Notes under the pieces: model-generated | Databases searched by the model: none | What the model saw: only the letters and a program-made list of their open reading frames with translations | Told to the model about the DNA's origin: nothing | Part shown: one piece after another, positions 55,450-64,000 of the stretch | Layout of the letters: the number at the start of each line of letters is the position of its first letter | Numbering within the stretch: position 1 is the first letter of the stretch | Program-made: the position numbers and the translations under genes | Source: Wyeomyia smithii | Taxonomy: Eukaryota > Arthropoda > Insecta > Diptera > Culicidae | Length of the DNA stretch: 64,000 nucleotides | Direction of reading: 5' to 3' | Assembly: GCF_029784165.1 (NCBI RefSeq) | Contig: NC_073696.1 | Coordinates: forward strand, 26,852,358 to 26,916,357

Positions 55450-56534
55450 CTATTTTTTTACTTCTAAAATTTGGAAGAGCTTGCCCCCCCTCCTATTTGA
55501 AATTCTGGCTACGCCCATGCTGACATTTATATATCCACGGTGCCCCCACAGACCATTATTATAAAAAAATGCACCAAAGAATCTGAGTACACCATTCGAT
55601 TCGTTATGACGTCCAGAATCTCTGGTCAAAATTTCAAAATCATCGTACGGTACATTTTTGAGTAATGCCCTTTTGAAGGTCGTAAAGTACAAAAAAGTGA
55701 TATTAAAATGACGAAAATACTTAATGTAAAGCACGTTTTTCAGCCATAATTTTATGAAACAACTTACAAAATAGTTTCTACACATTCCAAGTATTATATT
55801 TCAAGACATTTACAATTGGTGGAAAGATTTATTTCAAAATCCCACAGTGCACAGTGGTCTAAATTCGAAAAATCGTGATCGTTCTAGATTTGACTATGAA
55901 AAATTGATTTTATGTACTCAATGTCTTCAGCAAAATTGTTTCATAGAACAAGGCCTTACTTTTGGCGTTTTTGGTTTTTTGATCAATCCACCTAACAGTT
56001 AGATAAAAAAATATTTTTTCTAATTTTTAATATACCGGATTGCTTCTTTCAGTAAAGTTGTGGAAAATTTTAGAAGAGAAACAATTGCTGGATAGTGCGA
56101 TGTCCTGTTTGTACGTTGAACACAACAAAATAGATTTTTTGTGGAACACCCCTCCTTAAAATCAGTTTTTTATCTATAATTTTTTCTGTGATTGTCAAAA
56201 CTATCTGGACAGGATGAATCTCGATTAATGTTTGATTAAGGTTAAAAAGTTAACGGTCAATAGCTAAGTCAACCTACACAATCCATAAGATAGCGCAAAC
56301 TGTTTTTATTTTTCAATGTATCTGTAAGCCTTGGTAAGTGTTTTGCAGTTTTCTTTTATTATTTGTTAGGCACTCAACGTCTTTTAAAAAACTAAAATCC
56401 AAATTCAGAAATAAAATCGTCGAGGAAATATTTTTAACTTCTCGAGCCTTGATTCCAATCCGGTTAGCAAAATTTCTGTAAAAAAAAAAAAAAAACAAAC
56501 AAACAACAGAGGTAAAAGTTGTAATGTCCCCACG
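55450..56534. other. No gene seen
   Basis: AT-rich noncoding DNA with long A-runs (56480-56495). The 111-codon minus frame at 55450-55785 has no motif. Confidence 0.45.
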
Positions 56535-56960
56535 CACTACATATATTCGCTGATTTCAAGCTGTTTCACGACACTATCGACTGCGTAGAGATACGAAAAT
56601 TCATGGACGTAAACGGTTCCCCGCCAAACTGATAAAACTGATCAAGACCATGCTAAATGGTGTACAGCGCTTTGTGAAAGTTTCGGGTGCAAGATGTTAG
56701 GAAACATGCGACTTTTAACATCCTCCTTCACTGACGGCGTGGAACTTGTCGACGGACGTTCCAGGTGGTTGTTGGACATTACAATAAGCTAACAGAAGCG
56801 ATCGATAGGGCTCGCCGGAGAAGAGTTCGAGCTGGTGGACAAATTTGTGTACCTCGGATCATTGGTAACGGTAACGTACAGACTCCAGAAGCCTTGAAGT
56901 TTGGGAAACTTCGCCCCCGTACTAAGTGCTTTATGTATATTATGCTCATAAGACCGGTAG
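56535..56960 (+). pseudogene. Heavily decayed non-LTR RT remnant
   Basis: Scattered matches to RTE-like RT: GSPPKLIKLIKTMLNGVQRF near 56610-56680, and EFELVDKFVYLGSLVT near 56825-56875, each in its own frame. The stretch between is too decayed to read. It belongs with the elements at 52.2 and 62.7 kb in type. Confidence 0.55.
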
Positions 56961-59370
56961 TCTTATAAAATTGAACATTCACTCATGGAAAACTCATAAA
57001 AATGATAACTGACATGTCACAAAATTGTCCATTATTTTACCTATCTAACGACGCTCGTACAAGAAAGGATAGTTACAACCGCTATATGAATAAATCCATA
57101 TGTTTTTTTTTTTTGGATTCTCAGCACTAATCGTAGCACCTAACGAATGCGAATGTGGTTGGGCCCCTGGAAAGCGATTCATGGAACCGAAGAACACCGC
57201 TCGTCGAACGGCGATAACAAACTATGCCATCGGAGAAGGTAGTAAATTAGGAAATCAGCAAGACAGTCGTCGTCCCATCCCGGGAGAAATAAAACTTTAT
57301 CCATATAATCAGCGATAGAACAAGACAAAGACAACAAGGGGCACGCAAATCGTAGACCCGGTTTTCCAGAGCTGGTGATTCAGCAACAACAACGGCTGGA
57401 TCGAACACCGAAAAGTTAGTTACGATTGCATGCCGGCAAGGCAATAACCGATGACGGAGACGATGGCTAAAGATGATGATGATGATGATACTGGCTGGCG
57501 ATGATTGCCGGTTCTTGCCCCCGGGAGATGTCGTTCTTCGGCGCTCGCCTCGGCAGTGCAATTTCACAGATCTTTCGCTCGAGCCCAGGGACACCGATAC
57601 AGACAGCAGGTTTCGCTTCCAGTGAAATTGTATTTTCGACGAATTTGCAATCGCTTGGCGTGGTCACTAATTAGGTGAGCAGAAAGATCAGTCTAGAGAA
57701 ACGATACGCCACTTTTTGGAATTATTTTCGTTGTTTTTGTAACTGTTATTGTAGCTCTTACCGCACTCTACATTCCAGAATCATAATGAGAAAATTACCG
57801 TCCTGAAATGATATGTTAGGTTAAACATTGTTCATCTACTCGGAAGACAACAGCATTATTGTCGATGGATAATGTAAAAAATAAAGCATTGTAACTCCTG
57901 CTGGCAAATGTAATTCCATGGCTAATCGCAAACCACAGCTGCAAGTCATTTATTCAACAAAGAATCCTCCGAATCGTGTGAATCGAAATGCGAATGCAAT
58001 AAGAGCAAGTACATTACAGTAATTGAACGGAGCAGCAAAAAAAACAGCATCGAGCTTCGTTTAACTTTTGTTCGGCATCGGCATGAAAGGACCCGCGTGA
58101 TGAGCAGGGACGGTTGGGATCCGGTTCAATCTACTACGGCAGGCGCGAACCTGGCAGGATTCCATCCAGCCACACTGACACACAACAACGGAAGAAGGGT
58201 GATAATCGCGCATCGAAGAAAGAGCGCAAAACCTGCCAACTGTGGCGGCTATGGCAACAGGCGAAAAACCAGAGCAAATGGGAGAAGCGACGTTCGCTGA
58301 TTGCTAGGTGGAATGGGGTATGAAAGGCGAGGGGATGGAGGCTTAGGTCAAACCGTATAGCATCGATAGAATGAAGTGAATATCATCGTTCTTCGGGCGA
58401 GCTTGAAACCAAGTAGTCACTGGAAGAAAAACGTCAATCTTTTCAGAATGATATTCCGTTTTTCTTTTTCTGTTAGGCAGTAGGCAGGTTTTCCGACTGT
58501 GAAAAAGATAATCGTGGTCTGACGGAAACTTAGCCGTCGTAGCGCAATTATTTAGTACGGATAGTGGTTCAACCATCGGCTTCAAAAAATCGAAATTTCA
58601 ATAAATTCTAAATCAGAAAATGAACTAAAGTTTCAAAATTCTCAAGCTCCAAAGAAAAATAATAAGTTATAACATTTAGTATAATCGTTGCAGGCTATGC
58701 GTCTGCTTATGTTTGGCCTACTCTTTGAAGAACCTTACCGTGCCTTTCTGTTGTTCGCTGTTCACGGAGAACTTTTGCTTGGCATTTCCAAAATCGTTCA
58801 AACGCTATCTTTTTCCAGTTGCAATGAAAGTACAGTGCAATTACCTTTAATTTGACGTCAAAAAATTATAAATCGGTCAAACTCGAAAATAAAATATTGT
58901 AGAAAATTTAAAATTTTGAAAAAATTGATTTTTTCGGGCCCCTTTTTACAAAAAAGACCACCATGAGAACCAAAAAATAAATTCTGGCTCAGAAGTGTTA
59001 TCATAAAGAACAACTATAGCGATTCTGAGCATGACCAAAGCATGAAACATTGCGGATTGGACTGTTTTGCAAAATAATACACATTCAAACAATCAGGGAA
59101 TGATAAATCAAAAATTGAAAATCAAGATCATTTTTCAAAAATTGACAATCTACAATCAAATTTCTGACATCGGACATTCAAAATCAGACATCGAAAATAA
59201 AAAAAATTGGATGGTGTTCCAAGACACGACCGCATGGTATACGTGGGACTACGTAAATTATTATTCAACTTTCCAGTTATATAATTATGTCAATGCAGAT
59301 GCCGTACGCGGTCTAACCATGATGCATTCATACGATAACTGAATAAAATTTGAAATTGCATTAATCGGCT
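56961..59370. other. No assignable gene (2.4 kb); contains a candidate exon
   Basis: 57100-58330 is GC-richer with overlapping frames on both strands and a GATGAT run at 57473-57489; the rest is AT-rich. Apart from the candidate exon at 57125-57239 I see no coding evidence. Confidence 0.4.
57125..57239 (+). other. Candidate internal exon, low confidence
   Basis: A long T-run and GGATTCTCAG form a strong acceptor at 57124. An open frame reads LIVAPNECECGWAPGKRF and on to TNYAIGE, and G|GTAGTA follows as a possible donor. No domain is recognised, and a single exon without partners is weak evidence. Confidence 0.25.
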
Positions 59371-59374
59371 TTTT

Positions 59375-59600
59375 TCATGGCTGTTGGTCTCGAGGTACGA
59401 CGCTGGCCTAACAAGCCAGTCGTGGAGGATCGAGTCTCAGTTCGGGAGAGACTGTTAGTGTCAGTAAGACCGTCGCGCTAGTCCCGCAATTGTCCTGTAC
59501 ACTTAACAGTTGGCTGCGAAGTCTGTGTATAATAAAGAGAAGGTCGAGTTCCGAATCGGAATGTAGCACCAAGGCTTCGCCTATTACATGTATTTGGAAG
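59375..59600 (+). mobile_element. tRNA-Val-like SINE
   Basis: Has a pol III A box (TGGTCTCGAGG, 59385-59395) and B box (GGATCGAGTCT, 59427-59437). Between them a 5-bp anticodon stem CTGGC/GCCAG encloses the 7-base loop CTAACAA, giving U33 and anticodon AAC (valine). A non-tRNA body with CTGTACACTTAACAGTTGG and a TCGAGTTCCGAATCGGAATG segment follows to about 59600. Culicine mosquitoes have tRNA-derived SINEs (Feilai type); the family here is not confirmed. The end points are approximate and no target duplication was found. Confidence 0.7.
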
Positions 59601-60169
59601 AATTCAGTTGAAGAGCTTCATCAACCTGCAACTGTGATTAAAAGCCGCTGAAAAAAATGTAACATCTTTAAAAAAGACGATTATAGTTTGACATCACCGC
59701 CGAATTTCGATCTTCATGCTTATGTCTGCCACGAGTTGACGTCCGCACATACAGAATTTTCCCCCAGTCGCACATCGACAATATGCAACACGCAACAATT
59801 GCACTCTTGGAATCTGCTCCATGACACAATACGTGTTATATTGTTGCATGTGAGAGAGCGCTATCGGTCCAACTCCGCTGTACTCCAGTACAATTCCATA
59901 CTATACCAGCTTTTAAAGTGAGCTGGGGATTGGTAGAATGCTACGAAACTAAACCCAAATAATTGATTTTCAACTCAACTTTTATCAATTTACTTTGAGA
60001 AGATATGCCAATAATTATACCACAAGTTTGGGGTAACCTTCACTTTTCGATCAAGACATTGGCGTTTAATGTCCGTGATTAGATAATATGCTGTTTAAGA
60101 GGGCACACTTTCGTTACACTATTCACAGCATAGCACCTGTGCAGCAGGTATATAATATCCTAGAACATA
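59601..60169. other. No gene seen
   Basis: Noncoding DNA between the SINE and the next element; a 77-codon frame at 59688-59921 lacks any motif. Confidence 0.45.
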
Positions 60170-60181
60170 ACATATAACTAG

Positions 60182-60912
60182 AGACAGTGGTAATTCGCGG
60201 CAAAAAAAGTTGAAAATTCGCGGGTGGAAAAATAGAAAATATTCAAAATTCACGGTAATTTCGCGGCAACCTTTTCTTTTGAAAACGTCAAATAAAGGGC
60301 AACAATAAACAATAAAATTATTATTCGTTTATTTGATTTAATATACGGTAATTTAATCGTATATTCATGATTCATTTGTAGTACGGACTACTGTGTTCAA
60401 TTGTCTTCAATCATAGTTTGGTGTCGACAGGCACGCATTATTCAAGTTCAAGGTTCAAGGATTCGATAAATATTTATTTGCCAACCGGAAAAGTTCAAAA
60501 AATGGTCTGCGTTCCGAGTACTTACCAAAATTATAATATCAATCGCGTATTTTTAAAACTGCAAAAATGCTTGCTACTTGAACTAAGTAGGTACATCTTG
60601 CAACTTGGATTTTGCACACTCTGGAATTCTATCATGCAGGTCCCCAATCGCCAAAAATCTTTACCGGAAGAGAGTCATGTAACCAAATCGTCCGACAACA
60701 ATTCAACCCTGACAAAATCTTGTTGTAAGAGAGCCATCGTTTTGGTTGCGTAGGAAAAAACCTACCGTTGCCATCGAGGTGCCCATTAATCTTTAGCTTT
60801 GTCCGTGTTGCTGGTTTTCGCGGCATTTCGCGGATGTTTGTTAATCTCGCGCCTAATGCTGGATTTCGCGGAATTCGCGGCTTCCGCGAAACCGCGATTT
60901 ACCACTGGCCCT
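60182..60912. mobile_element. Non-autonomous element with TTCGCGG subterminal repeats
   Basis: Ends AGTGGTAATTCGCGG and the reverse complement of AGTGGTAAATCGCGG. ACATATAACTAG on the left (60170-60181) and ACATATAACCTAG on the right (60913-60925) look like a target duplication of 9 or more bp. TTCGCGG/CCGCGAA words cluster within about 100 bp of each end. The duplication is longer than the 8 bp of hAT, so a Mutator-like origin is possible. The centre holds a 111-codon frame without motif. Confidence 0.65.
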
Positions 60913-60925
60913 ACATATAACCTAG

Positions 60926-62072
60926 CGCATTCTATGTTGACAGCAATTCAAAATATGAAACTGGACGAATCATAGCATGCAGCGAAATTACTAGATTGGT
61001 TCTGCCTCTTTTGTGGTAACATCATCGATAAGGCAAGACGCACATTTGGCGATCCTGCCAGGTTTCTTTTTTTTTTGCTATAATAAATTCAGATAATAAC
61101 TGCAAAAAAGAAAGGAATGAATTCCATGGAAGTCAGATTGATTTCGATTATTCGTTATACATTTTATTTGTTTAAGTATAGTGCTAGTGCTCGCATCAAT
61201 TTGTTTCTCCAACATGAACGAAATTTACCTTGTGACAAGTAATGCCGATCTTCCGGATATAGTTCCCGCAGCAAAATGGCTCGAACCAACTCTATTTTAC
61301 GAGACGTTTCACTGTATTGATAATTATTCGGTGTTACGAGACGTTCATTGATAAACCAACAATAAACAATCGACTTGATGGGACGAGACGTTTCACTGTA
61401 GTATCTCGGATACTAGAGGGTTCATGATCCGGTGATACGAGACGTACATACTAAATTACAAGAAATGCGATAGCGAGACGTCAATCGGTGCATTATAAGC
61501 CTCAATTGGTCGGGACGCTTGTTGTCTTGCTAGAATATGGCTCTAGACTTCGAGATGTTGAACCTGGTGTCGGTTCTGTGAAGAAAAAATTAGAGACAAA
61601 CGTTACTATGAGTATTATGCTTCGTATTAATTACTGTTCGACGTTTCTATTCTGCAGCTGGTCATTTGAATATGGAGTAAAACGTTCGAACGATTTCATC
61701 TAAATCAGATTGGCCTTCAGGTTCGAACGTGGCAGGCGAGGAGGAGGCGGTTATGAGTAGAATTGTGTCTTCTGATCCTACTGGTACTGATGATGAATCC
61801 AGTTCAGTCGATGACACAAGTTTGTCAAGCGTATCGTTCCCCGAGAGTTGCTCAGGTCGCACAGGAGGTTAAACCCAGTAGTCTTGTCGGACAGATGAGG
61901 TTCTTGCTCGGAAAGGATTGGTTAGCTGGAGAAGGCGTTGCGCAGCGAGGGATCGTTAGACTGTTTTGTAGAACTGTTGGGTGGCGGCACTGGCAAAAGA
62001 CGTGGCATGGAGTCCAGCAAACCAGAGTGTGAAGATAGTGGGCGGTTTCTAATAATCGTTAAAAATCTGTCC
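60926..62072. other. No assignable gene
   Basis: Includes five CGAGACGT words between 61299 and 61481. A 62-codon open stretch without ATG at 61682-61870, rich in Ser, Asp and Glu (SSVDDTSLSSVSFPES), looks coding-like, perhaps a transposon linker, but has no domain. Confidence 0.4.
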
Positions 62073-62096
62073 ACGTGGTATGTGGATGGCCCCTAT
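62073..62096. repeat. Remnant end of the CCACGTGG MITE family
   Basis: CCACGTGGTATGTGGATGGC followed by CCCT matches the right end of the element at 28766-28931 with two or three changes. No partner end was found nearby. Confidence 0.6.
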
Positions 62097-62099
62097 GTA

Positions 62100-62689
62100 A
62101 TTTAAAAAAAAACAGAAAAAGGAGATTTAATATGCTTATTTAATAACATTAAAATAGTGTCGTAACAGCAGAAAAAATCACTTCGGGATAGAATCTCCGA
62201 AGATGTACTGAATATCTTGAACACAGCGTCAACGCCAACCTCTTTCAGCAACACTGATTTGATATTGAGGAGAGCCATTTACCAAAAATGGCTGGGCAGT
62301 GTTTTTTAACAGCACACCCGTACTAGCTGGAATAAAATAGACCCCAGTGTGGTTCAAGGCATAATGCCCTTTTTTATCTCCACGTGTTACCGACTGTGAT
62401 ACGAGCAACCAAGGGAAAACCGGTGAACCGGTGGCAACATGGTCGTATGCTGACAGGAAAGGGGTAGTTGTTCTCCTTAGAGAGCAGCTTGTATGAACCC
62501 CACAGGCTAGAGGCGGCTCAAACAGCGACTGATCCGGACCGAATGTCTCGCCAGCTACACCTATGGCGCAGCCCTAGTAAGGCAGCATAGTAAAATAAAC
62601 ATACTACGAATAATCAAGAATTCAAAACGAACCGGAACAATAGGCAATGACCCAGCCGACGAAATAAGGATGACGATTAGAAGCTCGGT
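62100..62689 (+). other. Probable 5' part of the following non-LTR fragment, noncoding
   Basis: GC content rises to the level of the endonuclease fragment downstream. It may be the 5' UTR of that element; nothing specific identifies it. Confidence 0.35.
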
Positions 62690-63340
62690 ACTTGTAACAG
62701 TAGATCGCTCAACGCCCCGGATGTCGACTGGATTCCGCTGGATCAGCTAGAATCCCGCCACTTCGACATCGTTGCGCTCCAGGAGCTTTGCCTGAAAGAA
62801 GAGAAGATACGGTGGATTTGTGACCGCAAGGCACAGTACCACCAAAGCGGTGGCACAACCAATGAGCTTGGTAGCGGTTTTATAGTGCTGTGCAGGATGT
62901 AGAGTCGTGTGATGAAGTGGCAGGCAATCAGCGACAGGTTATGTTTGTTGAGAATAAAAGGCTGGTTCTACAACTACACTATTCCCAATGTGCACTGCTC
63001 TCACGAAGGAATACCTGATGCAGAGAAAGAAACGTTCTACGCACAGCTGGAGAAACTTTACGATTTACGATAGCGTAAAGACATCTAGATCGTCATTGGG
63101 GACATGAACGGACGGAAAGACTTATATAAGCCGGTGATCGGCCAGCACAGCCTGTACACCGTGACGAACGACAACGGCCAGCTATGCACCAACTTCGCAG
63201 CTTCCCACGGGCTGGCAGTCCAAAGTCCTTTCTTTCCTCGACCAGCGTACAGCAAAACAATTGACCACGTTCTCATCGACGGCCCGTTCTTCTCAGACAT
63301 TACATACGTACGCACCAATCACAGTGCTGATCGGACATAA
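62690..63340 (+). pseudogene. APE-type endonuclease fragment of an RTE-like non-LTR element
   Basis: Reads in pieces: FDIVALQELCLKEEKIRW (near 62765), GSGFIVLCRM then TAG, and a later piece from 63104 with a GDMNGR motif just upstream in the same frame, FAASHGLAVQSPFFPR and KTIDHVLIDGPFF, the last carrying the conserved Asp-His region. Stops at about 62900 and 63073 and at least one frameshift disable it. RT is absent to the right. It could be the N-terminal counterpart of the type seen at 52.2-53.5 kb. Confidence 0.75.
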
Positions 63341-64000
63341 CTACTTCAATACAAAAAACTACAAAACCCTGATATAACCGGTAGCAACCGCTTGGTGTTT
63401 TAGAACGGAAGGTGCTTTGAACTATCTACGGTGGAGTACAAACGGATGACGGATAATGGCGACAGCGCATGAACCATTAGCGCTGCTAGGAGAGAATCCA
63501 TTGCGCACCTGGCGAAAGACAATAGCAGCAAACCCTACCGGCACCAGAAAGTAAGGGGCGCAGGAACTGGTGAAACACAGCCCAAAACCAAGTAAAATGG
63601 CGACAACTTCTTGATACAGCACGAGTTACTACAGCTCTTGTCTGACTGGTAAGATGAGTAAGAGAGCTAGGTTTGAGAAACGATCCTGGGTGCAGACAAA
63701 TATCTTTAATACCAATATAGTTCACTTACGTGAAATTATGAAGACAAATTGAAAATGACAGAAGCGTTAGTCACCTTTTCGACCGCTAGGTACGCCACTT
63801 CTGATTTTGTTCTACACGACATGCGAAAAGAGTAACTTTTGACAATAATATTACCCTAATGGGTGCACTGAAAAAAATGCACATTTTATTGTGAAGTGGA
63901 CTCGGCCGAATATTTTATAATAATAAAGTTCGCCTATGTATGAGGCAATCCATCGGTGGTGTTCCACGGTTTGTACGTTTGTCGACCTCCGACAATATTT
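63341..64000. other. No gene seen
   Basis: Noncoding to the window edge. Short minus frames at 63422-63725 overlap each other and have no motif. Confidence 0.45.

Noticed and set aside
59385..59437. Functional tRNA-Val gene
   Set aside because: The anticodon arm is good, but I cannot pair an acceptor stem, and a SINE body follows directly.
61682..61870. Ser/Asp-rich 62-codon stretch as a copia linker or gag
   Set aside because: Composition is suggestive, but no adjacent RT, integrase or LTR supports it.
1..64000. CRISPR array, bacterial operons or phage
   Set aside because: No regular short repeats with unique spacers; content is eukaryotic transposons with introns and poly(A) tails.

Overview
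This looks like a nuclear window from an insect with a large, transposon-filled genome, most likely a culicine mosquito. The main reason is a near-complete Juan-like (Jockey-clade) non-LTR retrotransposon at 40.3-44.7 kb, a type known from Aedes and Culex. Supporting signs are 60-bp introns, many TA-flanked and 8-bp-flanked short inverted-repeat elements, and an insect errantivirus-like LTR element with an env frame. The species is inference. No host protein-coding gene can be assigned with confidence; the window reads as intergenic or intronic DNA built from nested transposon insertions.

Layout. 0-2.6 kb: decayed Ty1/copia element with its 3' LTR. 2.6-4.2 kb: Tc1/mariner transposase fragment split by a 1.17-kb repeat (unit A) that is flanked by identical 54-bp direct copies. 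6.0-9.2 kb: histone H2A pseudogene followed by a second copy of the repeat (unit B); unit B is interrupted by a 1,717-bp hAT-like element with an 8-bp target duplication, and that element holds a LINE 3' fragment. 11.8-21.6 kb: a pogo-type DNA transposon (TA duplication, one 60-bp intron) split by a 6.9-kb gypsy/errantivirus-like element with 4-bp duplication, tRNA-Lys-type primer site, gag, pol, env and a -1 slippery heptamer. 23.4-26.4 kb: decayed non-LTR element with a DUF4780-like ORF1. 27.3-29.5 kb: three copies of one repeat in alternating orientation. 33.9-36.2 kb: tandem repeat and three short inverted-repeat elements, two of them nested. 37.1-39.4 kb: second H2A pseudogene with a well-kept histone 3' stem-loop, then a maT-like (DD37D) mariner fragment. 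40.3-44.7 kb: Juan-like element with exact 14-bp target duplication. 45-64 kb: more short elements, several RTE-like non-LTR fragments, and one tRNA-Val-like SINE.

How the parts interact: the target duplications and interrupted frames give a readable insertion order (pogo before gypsy; unit B before hAT; TA-element before hAT MITE). Nearly every transposase or polymerase frame is broken, usually by one or a few stops or frameshifts. Juan ORF1 is the only long frame that is intact. Candidate host sequence is limited to a 59-codon frame at 54.15-54.33 kb, a possible exon near 57.1 kb, and GC-rich islands near 10.4-11.3, 30.5-31.3, 32.1-33.1, 46.3-48.2 and 57.1-58.3 kb. All calls were made by eye; no database search was run.
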